Origin: Phoronis ovalis
Taxonomy: Eukaryota > Phoronida > Phoronidae
Assembly (NCBI GenBank): GCA_028565635.1
Contig: JAOXYB010029622.1
Coordinates: forward strand, 6,346 to 19,857
Direction: 5' to 3'
DNA length: 13,512 nucleotides
This document shows positions 1-9,118 of the stretch, in pieces. Numbering within the stretch: position 1 is the stretch's first letter; each line of letters opens with the position of its first letter. The notes under the pieces are model-generated. The model saw only the letters and a program-made list of their open reading frames with translations, searched no databases and was not told the DNA's origin. A program made the position numbers and the translations under genes.

Positions 1-1207
1 GAAGTCGAACAAGTCATAATTGATAAATAATATTCCTTTTATGTATTAGTAAACAATGTAATGTGTGTAGTTTATTGAAAACATCAAATTTTATTTAATT
101 AATTTTATGAATGAAAACTGCTGATGAAATGCAATCTAAGTATAAACTCTTGAACAACGTCATTAGCAGACCTCTAGTTGACGTCATCAAAAATGTTTAA
201 CCTACAACACAGGATGATAAAAGTCAGGTTTATACAGGTCACCTTTTTTTGTAGGCCACGGCTGACGTAGTGATGTGTCTTTCTGTTCTTTCCTCTGGTT
301 ATAAATAAATTTATTGATAACTTGTTAGTTATCTAAGTGTAGGATAATTAGATTTATGAATATCACCCTCGATTCATTACTGGACTTGTTATAAGGGTCA
401 TATTTTCGAATGTCTGTATAATTGTAAAGTTGATGTAATTTGTACATAGCATTTCAGTATGTTCTTTGAAAAATTTGCTTAATGTGTTAACAAGCAGGTA
501 GATATTAATATGTAGGTCAATAGATTGGGAATTAAGTGATATCATCCTTGATAAACCTGGATTGTACAAGAGTTACTTGAGTTACTTTTAGGGTAAAATT
601 CTTAAAACTTGTACTTTTTGTTTTTTAAAAAATATATGCTCAAAATAAAGTGAAATTGAGGTGATTTGGACCTTACTTTTGACATATACCTTTAGAAATT
701 TTGGAAAAAGGTGTTACCTGTTAGCTGAAAATTAAAGGACAATGTAAATAGGGCGTTTATGGTTAACACCTAGCAGTAGTAAGATTACTTCTGTGTCTCT
801 CAACATTTAATGTTTTGACAGGTAGTGACAGCAACTTTTAAAATATTAAAAAACATTCTCATTTTCCTTTATAAATAGAATACACACATTTCACACCTTG
901 AATTATACCATGCAATTTTTGATTGCAGATGATAGGCCATCCATGTTGTTAAATATTAAAGGACTAAAACAAGATATTTATCATATCCAGGAATATGAAT
1001 TACATGATAAATTGTGATTGCTTTGACAGGAAAAAACATGTTTCGTTTACCTGTTTTATTTTTCATGTGGAGCATCACTTTTATTTATTAGAAAGTTTTT
1101 GTCAGTGTCGCACAAAAGGAACTAAAATGCAGTAGAATTTCCTGGTTTATAGTATTGTATTATTTTTCCTGATATTGTTAAATGTTTGCAAAATATGACA
1201 TCTACTG

Positions 1208-1252
1208 ATACCTATGAACAGGAAAACTACCAATACCTATGAACAGGAAAAC
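1208..1252 (+). repeat. 25-bp tandem duplication
   Basis: ATACCTATGAACAGGAAAAC appears perfectly at 1208-1227 and 1233-1252, an offset of 25 bases. The two copies are identical over 20 bases, so the duplication is recent. No function is evident. Confidence 0.9.
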
Positions 1253-1786
1253 ATTAATTCATGTATGTCACCAGTCTACAAACCAATTATCGTTGTGCTG
1301 GCCTCCCACATAAAAATACTCCTTCAAAACAATACCAGGAAACGTTCCTGGAAGAACTATTCTGGAATCTTCTATCCACATTGTTAGTTTTAGTTTCAGT
1401 GGGACCAATGAGGACTTATTTTACTACCAAAATTAGCATATTTAGAAACCACATTTCTATTTTAATTTGCTAATAAGGACGACACATAATCTACGGAATA
1501 CCTAATATTAGATTTGTGTTGCCAGGGCTGTGATTTGCCAAGTCTTCTACCTTATCATACACAGTATATAAAGGTAACAATGGTGATATAAAATTGTCTA
1601 TCAGCAGACAATAAACTTGCAAGTGCCAGTTCTGGTCTTGTTAGGGCAAATCATCTCATTCAATTTTAATAATTGTCTATATATCCAAATTTAGAGTTTT
1701 CAGAGCTTAAAGTTAATGAAGCAGGAAGGATATTTCATTTAAGTTTGAAACAGATGGTTTAACACACTTTGAAGGTGCTATGGCTA

Positions 1787-1944
1787 CTATGTGTAGAGTA
1801 TGTGGGTTTAGCTGGGTCCCATGATTACTGTTAAAAGTGAGGTTATAAAATTATGAGATCCCTTTCTATGTGTACAGTATGTGGGTTTAGCTGGGTCCCA
1901 TGATTACTGTTAAAAGTGGGGTTATAAAATTATGAGATCTCTTT
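1787..1944 (+). repeat. 79-bp tandem duplication
   Basis: Copy 1 is 1787-1865 and copy 2 is 1866-1944, directly adjoining. I count 76 of 79 identical positions (differences: G/C in GTAGAG or GTACAG, A/G in GTGAGG or GTGGGG, C/T near the end). Both contain TGTGGGTTTAGCTGGGTCCC and ATGATTACTGTTAAAAGTG. The junction lies at a short CTATGTGTA homology, as expected from slippage or unequal exchange. The unit has no open frame and no recognised element. Confidence 0.95.
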
Positions 1945-3320
1945 CTTCCCACTTTGCCATGAAACTCGCTCTTTCCTATATAGTTAATTCACATTAAATG
2001 TATAAAAGAGTATTGTGCTGTGTTATAATTATCCCAAAAAATACATAGTCATGGTTCGAGTACTTCAAACTACTAATCAGTAGGTTGTATTACAAAGGTG
2101 ATAAAAAAATTGAACACTGAAAAAAGGTAGAAAACGCACGTCTTCGAGTAACTCCAAGAAAGATACCATGTTGTACAAACTTTTTACTTTGCTGGTGTTT
2201 GAGAACTACCTACAAACAATTCATCTGGGTATAAAACTTGAAAAGTCTTTCTAATTTTCCATGTTTTATATATTCCTAGAAAGGATTATTCATTCTTCAA
2301 AATATTTCTCTCCAACAGAGGGCAGCATTCCTGGTGAGGATATCTCTAATGATTTCTGTAACTTTGACTACAGTTGCTTCATTTGATACAATGTACAGTT
2401 AACTCAATTTATTATTTATGATTATTTCCTGCTTTGTCTTGCAAAATTTGATCATTCGCCAGTCTAGGCTGCATGGTTGTGGCCTGGAGGTACCACTGTT
2501 GTAAAAGATAGGGAAAGGTGACCCAGAATAAAAATGTTCAGAATGAAGTGTAATGTTTTAACCTTCCTGACCTCTGTCTGGTATATATTTCATGAAGTCA
2601 TATCCATGCAGTTCTAGTGTCAAATGAGAGGCAGGGATTTGCCTAGGATGATGCCCTGACCTTTTTATGAGAGTTCACCATAAACATGTACAGCCTTAAC
2701 AAGTACTGTAAATCTTAAAATTAATAAAGGTTCATCACTATTTCTCAACTGCTTGTTTCAAAGGAACAACTTCCAACAGAACAGTTAAATCTCTATTAGT
2801 TCATTTACATTATGTGTCTACTTTTCTGGAGCGAATTTCCTCCAGATTAAAATTCGTTTTCAAAGTATGTGGGCATAAAAGTGAAGATTCAACATACTGT
2901 TGTCACAGCCTCTCTGATTGGCTGTTGGTTATTATGTAGGATGTTTGTTTGTAGTAGATTTTACTAAGTGCAATCTATTTCTATGAAATGTTTATAATAA
3001 GTCAATAACATTAGTTTACTTCAAGACAGTTACATGGAATCAAGTGATAAAATCATGGTATGTCAGATTGTAATATATGTTATCTTTGTTTTATGTTTGA
3101 GGGACAGTAACTGATATTTGATGTGACTCTCTATAGGATTCATACATGTTCTGGGGCTTTTTATTAGTTAATTAATCTCTTATAATGAGTTCTTTATAAA
3201 TATTTGTAGTATGCATGTTTGGGAGTTAAAAGAATAGATTTATTGTTTTTATAGGATATGGCAAAGATCTACAATATAAATGTACTGTTTTGATATGTAA
3301 CTGATAGTGTTGGGGATTCC

Positions 3321-3383
3321 CTGATGAAGTGGAAAACCACAAACTGAGAGATTCCTTAAAGTTGTACTATGGGAATATCGTCA
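3321..3383 (+). other. Possible decayed hammerhead-ribozyme-like repeat
   Basis: In order this stretch has CTGATGA (3321-3327), a perfect 4-bp hairpin GTGG-AAAA-CCAC (3329-3340), AAAC, an arm GAGATTCC (3348-3355) pairing 7 of 8 with GGAATATC (3372-3379), and then GTC (3380-3382). That is the order of a type I hammerhead core (CUGAUGA, stem II, GAAAC, stem III, GUC). Type I hammerheads are known from Penelope-like and other small retroelements in many invertebrates. Against it, the invariant G of GAAA is missing, stem III needs a bulge next to the core, and I found no stem I pairing 5' of CTGATGA with the bases after GTC. It is at best an inactive relic and may be chance. Confidence 0.2.
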
Positions 3384-4879
3384 AATTTTTGGACAAACCA
3401 ATCAAAGATCTTTAGATTTAAACTGCAATATAGCCTAGAATAATTGTTGAATATTTATTGTAAACATATGTAAGCAATCCACGACACAACACCATAACTC
3501 TACATCACTCCCGTTAGTTAACTTGTATCATATTTTTTATTATATATATATTATAAAAGCCTTTTGTACATTGACTATATATAATAAAGTAAAAGGACTC
3601 TTTCAGACCATACCCTTTCCTGGACTTTCATTGTCCAATGAAAATGTATCCTTTTCCTGGAGTGTAATTTATTGTGTTGAGTCGTGAAATCAGTGAAATC
3701 CGTTGATCAGGTTAAGTTTTGCCAAAAATAGGTAACATTTAAATAATGAGTACAAAGATCATACCATGACCTTTCCTGTATAAAAGTATTGTGAGTTATA
3801 TCCTGAACTTGAAGCATTAGAAAACCTTTATTGGATCTCTAGTAGTAATAGTGTAAACTGTGTACTCGTGCAAGCTTGCGGAGTCTTCTCTCTCTCTCAT
3901 GGATTTATATAGGAATTGCCCCCCAGGTACTGTAAAGCAACCCCTCTAAATGTAAGTATGCGGTATAAGAATTACCGTAGTATATGATTATAAATTACAA
4001 AAATGGCTGAGAGTTAAGATTTGTTTTACACCAAATCTAAACTCAACATAAAAGTATCTAAAATAAACTTTCCAGATATTTGAAAAATTGATGATTAATC
4101 TTTTACTATATTTGACCTTGTGATGATTAAAACCTTTCTGCAGCAACCTCATTGACTTGTAGGTGAAATAAACTAATACCGCTGCTTAACTATGATATGA
4201 TTGGCTGTGCAACTTTATGTAACGATACTAGAAATTTCCGTAAAAACAATGATTAATGATTTTATTAAAAAATAGTCTATTAGCTCAGGAATAAATAATT
4301 TGGTAAAATCTTAATTATTGGATTGTTTGTGATGTTGTAAGTGCTTGTTATTTACAGTTGCAAAAGTCATGACTTGAACTGTGGTTTTTAAAACAAACAA
4401 AGTTTGGCATAGAGTCAAAGAGCTCTTACACTGTTTCCCTAATTGATAATTGACTCAATCCACTTTCCGATATTGTTCCCACTCTGTTTAATACTAAGAA
4501 ATTGTATTGTTTCAAAACAGGATATGATCTTTAGCGATTTTCGTAGAATATTTAATTAATCGAAGACGATCAGTGTGGTTGTTTAATCCTTGTCTTTAAC
4601 ACTTTGATTTCTTAAGAAATACCTTGAGACCAGGTGTTATGATGATTAATAAAGATAGCACCATGTTTATTTTAAGTTGTTTTTTAGAACTGGTTCACTT
4701 TCAGTTCATATGTTAAACTGCTAAATTTTGGGGTTTAGTCCATGAAGGGAAAAGAGATGTTCTGTTCCATGAAAAAAGATATGGTAAAGACAACCAATAA
4801 GTGTTATCTTCAGTGAGTTTGGATACATTATGAAAAATAATCCGATCAATTATTATGATGTCAATAATTAAGGGTGGAT

Positions 4880-5030
4880 TAAATGGGCCCGATTCAGGAT
4901 CTTGTTAGGGGATTTCCCTTTGGTGTAGGATAGATTTATGCATGTGCATCTGTAATAATGTTAAGCCAGGTGGCGTTGTCATAGGCCACTGGGGGTACCG
5001 CAAGATCAAATCTATGCAGATATCTAGAAC
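4880..5030 (+). promoter_or_regulatory. G+C-richer intronic patch with POU-like and CTCF-like motifs
   Basis: This patch stands out from the AT-rich intron. It contains ATGCATGTGCAT (4938-4949), one base off the palindromic POU-factor element ATGCATATGCAT. It also contains CCACTGGGGGTA (4986-4997), matching about 10 of 12 positions of the CTCF core, and CCAGGTGGCG (4966-4975), which matches only the 3' half of that core. There is no open frame. A conserved non-coding element or enhancer is possible, but short motifs occur by chance and no function is shown. Confidence 0.2.
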
Positions 5031-5134
5031 TTGGTTTTAAAACTCTTTGACTGGTCTATTTAAACTTCACAATGTTTAGACATTTGAAGTGGCACTGTAT
5101 AGGGTAAACATGACTACTGTAATGAAAAAATAGC

Positions 5135-5162
5135 GGGGATTCTAGTTAGGGGATTCTAGTTA
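5135..5162 (+). repeat. 14-bp perfect tandem duplication
   Basis: GGGGATTCTAGTTA occurs twice without a gap (5135-5148 and 5149-5162). It is a small recent slippage product. A related GTTAGGGGATT also occurs at 4905-4915, which may be coincidence. Confidence 0.9.
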
Positions 5163-5314
5163 TTCGTAAAAACAGAGGTATCTGGCTTTGTTTCAAACAG
5201 ACATGACTCTTGTACTGTGTAAAAAATCTGAGAATTCAAGTGTGAAAAACATTTGTTATTCTCTACCACTAGAACTGTATAACTTAATCATACAGCAAGT
5301 TGAAGGGAATCTTC

Positions 5315-5330
5315 AATAAACATGTTTATT
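5315..5330 (+). promoter_or_regulatory. Perfect 16-bp palindrome with two forkhead-type cores
   Basis: AATAAACATGTTTATT is a perfect palindrome in which two RTAAAYA forkhead cores face each other. It is the first of three similar arrangements within 400 bases. It could be a binding site for FOX-family dimers. In AT-rich DNA a single core is common by chance, so only the inverted pairing and the clustering make it notable. Confidence 0.3.
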
Positions 5331-5417
5331 TTTATCCTTGTTCAAGGATGCGTATAATGATTCAGTTCAATTTACTTCAATTAAAGGCATAAATAATGCA
5401 ATAAGGCTATAAGATAA

Positions 5418-5437
5418 TTTGTAAACAAAGTGTTTAT
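5418..5437 (+). promoter_or_regulatory. Inverted forkhead-type pair, copy 1 of a 20-bp direct repeat
   Basis: TTTGTAAACAAAGTGTTTAT holds GTAAACA and, inverted, TGTTTAT, separated by three bases (AAG). The same 20 bases recur with one mismatch at 5696-5715. GTAAACA is the classical FOX core, and for FOXO the DBE core. The role is inferred. Confidence 0.3.
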
Positions 5438-5695
5438 GCATATTTATGTAATAAGCAAAAGGCTATAAAATCAGAGTTGTTTAAGAGATCTCAGGAAATT
5501 TTCTCAGCATGATTGTAGTTTAATTGGATTTTTTAGAAACAAGTTAATGTTCATGGAACTATCAAAAGCCAGTGATGCCTGATTTTGGCCCTAAACTTTT
5601 ATAAGTAGCTTAAATGTGATATGGAGAATGCTACACACATGATAGCTGTGATTAAAAAATTGGGGTAAAAGTAGAAAGTAGTATTTTGTGAATAG

Positions 5696-5715
5696 TTTGT
5701 AAACAACGTGTTTAT
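5696..5715 (+). promoter_or_regulatory. Inverted forkhead-type pair, copy 2 of the 20-bp direct repeat
   Basis: TTTGTAAACAACGTGTTTAT is the second copy, 278 bases after the first, with A to C inside the spacer only. Both forkhead cores are intact while the flanks do not align well. This is what would be expected if the cores rather than a whole duplicated segment are kept, but two sites are too few to prove it. Confidence 0.3.
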
Positions 5716-6176
5716 AGTACAAAGTTAGTTAAAGTTAGTATTTGCAAGTGTTGTTTTTGTTCTTTCTCGCCATTTTGCTAAAAACAGATATATGAACGTG
5801 TGAAGTGTCAGAATAATCGGATTTCCTACAATAGAATACAACACAGCAAAAACAAAGTTAATGTTTCTGTGATAAATGAATGTTATAATGCTTCCATTAT
5901 GAAGTTTAAATTTATAAATCTGTGATAGTAACTCTTCACTATACATGTGGGCCAAATACAGTGTGATTAAGTTATTTCCTTAATATTTTAGGGAAATCAT
6001 TTAAAATCAAATACAGCTATACTTTTAAAGAATGAAAGATGTTAAGAGATGTATTTATTACACTATAAACTCTAAGAAGATAGCAACAAGCAAGCAAGGG
6101 GAACAAATAGTCACAAAGCCCATGGAAACCTCTCATCACAGGGTCATGCAATTAGCTTAATTTTTTTTTCTGTTGT

Positions 6177-6201
6177 CATAGAAATTTGTCTACTTTTACA
6201 G
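6177..6201 (+). promoter_or_regulatory. Two competing 3' splice acceptors before exon A
   Basis: Two AG acceptors stand 20 bases apart. The first is TTCTGTTGTCATAG, ending at 6181 behind an unusually long T-run (6160-6169). The second is TACTTTTACAG, ending at 6201. Using the first would add in-frame NLSTFTG-type residues before MLSVWCEDL with no stop, but it demands a different phase from the upstream exon (two bases carried over instead of one). Only one acceptor can therefore keep the frame for a given donor. The downstream one is preferred because it has the better local CAG and gives the residue spacing expected around LLSSWCEEL. The choice is not certain. Confidence 0.5.
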
Positions 6202-6319
6202 GTATGCTCTCAGTATGGTGTGAAGACTTAGGAAGACTACTATTATTACGGCACCAGAAGAATCGTCCAGAAAACGGCAAAACTAGTATGCACCAATCAT
6301 TACACAAACCGGGCCCAGT
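6202..6319 (+). CDS. ZMIZ1: ZMIZ-like exon A: end of the N-terminal helical (TPR-like) domain
   Basis: This is an internal exon of 118 bp. It begins with two bases (GT) completing a codon from the previous exon. It then reads MLSVWCEDLGRLLLLRHQKN and ends ...SLHKPGP plus two bases of a split codon. The SxWCE(D/E)LGRLLLLRHQK block is nearly identical to vertebrate ZMIZ1/ZMIZ2, where it closes the N-terminal domain (roughly residues 95-120). That domain is described as TPR-like and binds partners such as NOTCH1. The acceptor is TACTTTTACAG and the donor is AGT/GTAAGTAT, a perfect consensus; without splicing, a TAA stop follows at once. Five of the leucines fall in one helix-like run. The ATG at 6204 sits two bases inside the exon. 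It is not taken as the start, because the family has about 100 conserved residues before it. A competing acceptor ends at 6181. The product is a nuclear co-regulator of the PIAS-like family. Confidence 0.9.
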
Positions 6320-8556
6320 GTAAGTATAAATAACAGTGACAAATCAAGGTTCATGTATGAGCTGTCATAAAAGATACTGTCACATGCTATAAGTACATCG
6401 GTACTTATCTTTAACTCTGGCGTCATTGTTTTGTGATGTGTGATTTGATGTTTGGTATATTTTCATGTTCTCGTTTTGTCAAACAAAAACAAAATGGTAA
6501 TATAAATTCTAGGGTAATTGATTGTGACTAGACTTCAAAAAATGATGGTATATTCATTAAATTTTATTTTTTTAAATCTAAACCTCATCACCCTGTACAT
6601 AAATATATGCCTGATAGCCTCATATAAAGTATTATAGTCTGGAGGCTACAATGAATGCAGGATGTGCTGCCCAAATGGGTCAATTTTTCACCAAGAAATA
6701 TCGTTGGGAATTTGTCTACATTTGGAAAATGAAAATGCCGATATGATAGTTAATATTTCAGAAACAGAAGTTATGTGAAGAATATCATTTATTTTCATGG
6801 TGTTGTTGAACTGTAAAATAATTCCACGGAAAGTAGAAATATTATGATACTATTCATTTAACATCAACACCGATATGGATATTGTGCTATTGTTTCAATA
6901 GTTGTTCATCAAATAACGAGTAACCGTACACTATTATTGAATTATGAGTGAATTAACGAACATCTAATAAAGATCAGCAGTACCTGTAATAGCGCTGGTT
7001 GTCAAATCTTCTATACATCTTCTATTACCATGTAAAGTGAATTTGTAAACCCTAAACATGGATACATATATTGATATTAATTTGACCATGTTAAACAAAT
7101 GGAGCTTCATAAATTGGCCCCACATCATGTGTAATTTTTAGACGAATTACAGGAACGGCTACTTCTCATAGGTCATTACTGTACGAGGCAAAGCAAGGAA
7201 ATAATTATTTCTGTCAAAATCAATATTTGTCACTAGTTTAGTAAGGTAGTTATCTATGTCCTGTTTACACATAACCAACAAGCAGGTCTTGTCTTAGTTG
7301 TCTTTTTAAACTATTCTTAACATTTTTGCCTCAGAAGGGCATAAAAATGAAATATAATTGACAAGTTTCTTTTCCCGGTCTTAAAAGGAAAAATAAACAT
7401 TTTAAGGCTACTTATGTTGATAGTTTCCTTGGCCTAAATTATCTATATATGGAAATACTGCTCTGTTCGTTAATCAATAAATGTAGTTTGAGACTATGAA
7501 GTCTTAGCAGTTAGAATGATTGATACTGCCTCTTCTTCAAGCGCTGATTAACGTGCAACAAATATTCAAATGGACAGGTTCGTTGACTTTGATAGTTTTT
7601 TCTCGCCATTTAATTTTAAAATGAAAGTAACGGTAACAGGTTATATTTTTTTGCCTGTATTTCAATTATGGTATTCACTTACATATAAGTTGAATATCAT
7701 AGAAGTTGAATATTTATACTCCGTATCTTTATCCGTTTGAATTATTGATAACATGTGCTAATATTGCTTTGACGATAATTACCGAGACAAAAAAAATCGC
7801 TAGATTTAACCACGACTATTTACGTGTATTTACTTTGTACATAATCTTTGAATAATTTTCGCTAATTTTGTTATATAAAGCATTTATTCAAATTAATGTC
7901 AACTTTGAATTGGAGTTAGTTTGAATGAAATGCAAGTGTCAGCCATTGTACAGAAGTGATTGGAAAGTCAAAATTCCGGTAGAAGCTGATAACATATTCA
8001 GAAGCAAGAAATAGTAAAATAACAAAAATGTCCCAAAAATTGTCTTTTGTTCCAATAAATGCAATAGGAATATGAATGAATGAAATTGACTTAGACAGTT
8101 TGGCGCTGATTTTGTGGAGCTATCATTAACTGTCCTTCAAACAGGCTACGAAAAATAATTTGGCGTATTTAAAAAAAATTGTATGCTGGCATAAAAATGT
8201 GTTACCATAGATGGTTTTGTTTGCATTTCTTGCAACAGACAGCCAACATGACAATCCACATTCGTTCATGCAGAAATACAGGTGCATTATTTTGTATAGC
8301 AATTTTTGAGTGATATTCATTCATGCATACTTTTTGCCAGCTTTATTACAACTTGTTGTTTCAATTTGCTGTTTCAAAGCTGAGGAAGCTTATATTGTAT
8401 ATAGGGGTTCTCTTATTTGTTGTTCGGTGTTACAGGTTAGTTTCCATTCATTAGCTGGAGCTCATTATACTTGGTGTAGCTGTAGCTCATTATACTTGTT
8501 GTGGCTGTAGCTCATTAATATTCATTGTTTATACAATAATGTGTTCTTTTAAACAG
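6320..8556 (+). other. Intron between exons A and B (2237 bp)
   Basis: The donor is GTAAGTATAA at 6320 and the acceptor is TGTTCTTTTAAACAG ending at 8556. The intron is in phase 2: two bases GT carried from exon A plus T from exon B give Val. It is AT-rich, with no open frame that looks coding and no recognised gene. It holds a small hairpin (TAGCCTC at 6615-6621 with GAGGCTA at 6642-6648), a doubled AGTTGAATAT near 7688-7716, and a three-copy 25-bp array just before the acceptor, listed separately. I saw no complete transposable element. The zone between the last array AG (8510) and the acceptor AG is free of other AGs, as expected for a real 3' splice site. Confidence 0.9.
8459..8518 (+). 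repeat. 25-bp tandem array just upstream of exon B acceptor
   Basis: There are three copies of a 25-bp unit, starting at 8459, 8484 and 8509. The first two are nearly identical (AGCTCATTATACTTG..., then GTGTAGCTGT or GTGGCTGT) and the third is cut short after about ten bases. Every unit contains CTCAT, which fits the metazoan branch-site consensus yUnAy. The third CTCAT puts a candidate branch A at 8514, 43 bases before exon B. The run from 8511 to the acceptor has no other AG. The array is therefore plausibly the branch-site region, multiplied. The sequence shows the repeat directly; the splicing role is inferred. Confidence 0.85.
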
Positions 8557-8841
8557 TGACCCAGGGATGTCTTGGCAGCAGGCAGGACCCCCCGGCCCAG
8601 GTACTCCGCAAGCTTTATCTGTGGTCACGAACACCACTGTGTGGGGTGTCACTCCGACGCAAAGTGGCCCAATGAATCACAATGCTCCTACACCAGGCTA
8701 TACCACCACAACAATGGCTCCAACAATGGCTGCAGGATATTCTCCACCTCAGGGCTACGCACCAGGCCCAAATATGCACAAACCGGGTTATCAGCCACAG
8801 AGTTTAGCGTATAGAAGAGATTCGGGAGGCTACAGATCAGG
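8557..8841 (+). CDS. ZMIZ1: ZMIZ-like exon B: Pro/Thr/Gly-rich region with WQQ-LSVVT-TVWGV block
   Basis: This is an internal exon of 285 bp. Its first base completes a Val codon with exon A. It then reads DPGMSWQQAGPPGPGTPQ, followed by ALSVVTNTTVWGVTPTQS and a low-complexity stretch rich in Pro, Gly, Thr, Tyr and Asn, ending RRDSGGYRSG with the last Gly codon split. WQQ(x)nLSVVT..TVWGV..(S/T)QS is a signature of vertebrate ZMIZ1/ZMIZ2, where it also follows the N-terminal domain by a short linker. The rest is probably disordered, with aromatic-glycine motifs (PGY, QGY, GGY) typical of transcriptional co-regulators. The donor is CAGG/GTGAGC; unspliced reading hits TGA at 8843. The ATG at 8567 is an internal Met, not a proposed start, because both phase and homology continue into exon A. 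A second frame open over 8572-8814 is a shadow. G+C is clearly higher than in the flanks. The exon is flanked on both sides by tandem arrays. Confidence 0.95.
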
Positions 8842-9011
8842 GTGAGCTTTCATCTTTTTTAACGCAACACACTTAGAGATCTTCTATAATGTAGCAAAAA
8901 TAAGTAGTAATTGTTCAGGTAAGAATATGGTCAAAGATACGTTTTAAAATCGTAGTCTTGGCTGATGATGCATGTGGGCCTGATTATAAAGAATATGTTA
9001 GTAAACACAAT

Positions 9012-9118
9012 TAAAGGTAAATTGTAGAGATTAGACAATGAAAGGTAAGTTGTAGAGATTAGACAATGAAAGGTAAGTTGTAGAGATTAGACAATGAAAG
9101 GTAAGTTGTAGAGATTAG
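9012..9118 (+). repeat. 28-bp minisatellite, ~3.9 copies, each with a 5' splice-site consensus
   Basis: Units start at 9012, 9040, 9068 and 9096. Copies 2 and 3 are identical (GAAAGGTAAGTTGTAGAGAT followed by TAGACAAT). Copy 1 differs at two positions (T for G at the start, GTAAAT for GTAAGT) and copy 4 is cut after about 23 bases. Copies 2 to 4 each contain AAAG/GTAAGT, a perfect match to the U1-paired donor consensus, with GT at 9045, 9073 and 9101. The near identity implies recent expansion. The array lies 170 bases downstream of the true exon B donor, which has the weaker GTGAGC. Confidence 0.95.

Larger units (their letters stand above)
1..6201 (+). other. 3' part of a long upstream intron of the ZMIZ-like gene
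   Basis: No exon was recognised in these 6.2 kb. The next exon starts with two bases that complete a split codon, so this stretch must be intronic at least at its 3' end. The acceptor reads TTGTCTACTTTTACAG and ends at 6201. The sequence is AT-rich and full of stops in all frames. I looked for the family's preceding coding blocks (the LLDWCGDP and GYRLLAVCAANRDKFTP regions known from vertebrate ZMIZ1) and did not see them, so those exons probably lie upstream of the window. It holds several separately listed repeats and motif clusters. There is also an AT-only run near 3537-3553, a short CT run at 3885-3898, and two hairpins: 118-127 with 160-169 (9 of 10 pairs), and 3626-3633 with 3636-3643 (perfect arms TTTCATTG/CAATGAAA). 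A missed short, divergent exon or an alternative promoter cannot be excluded. Confidence 0.75.

Noticed and set aside
118-169. CTGATGA followed by CGTCA, resembling a hammerhead ribozyme
   Set aside because: The pairing is a plain inverted repeat (CTGCTGATGA with TCATTAGCAG) that includes the core bases themselves. There is no stem II and no GAAA.
1261-1473. Plus-strand open frame of 70 codons
   Set aside because: It is in AT-rich intronic DNA with no recognisable domain and no composition shift.
2053-2064. GGTTCGAGTAC, resembling a tRNA or SINE B box
   Set aside because: No A box at a suitable distance upstream, no cloverleaf, and no tail repeat downstream.
2461-2515. G+C-richer stretch translating as GCMVVAW, loosely like the GCLTVVSRV block of ZMIZ
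   Set aside because: The similarity stops after a few residues, a stop follows soon, and splice sites in the required phase are missing.
5725-5955. Minus-strand open frame of 76 codons with a hydrophobic middle
   Set aside because: The hydrophobicity reflects T-rich codons on the reverse strand of an AT-rich intron. No family was recognised.
8126-8510. Overlapping open frames on both strands (64 and 66 codons)
   Set aside because: They are short, overlap on opposite strands, end in the 25-bp array, and lie within an intron.
8572-8814. Second plus-strand frame of 80 codons over exon B
   Set aside because: It is a shadow of the real exon. The G+C-rich coding sequence leaves another frame open, and that translation has no ZMIZ similarity.
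8567-8845. Exon B as a free-standing 92-codon gene starting at the ATG at 8567
   Set aside because: The reading frame continues upstream to a good acceptor and joins exon A in phase, and the TGA at 8843 lies behind a consensus donor. Family homology continues in both directions.
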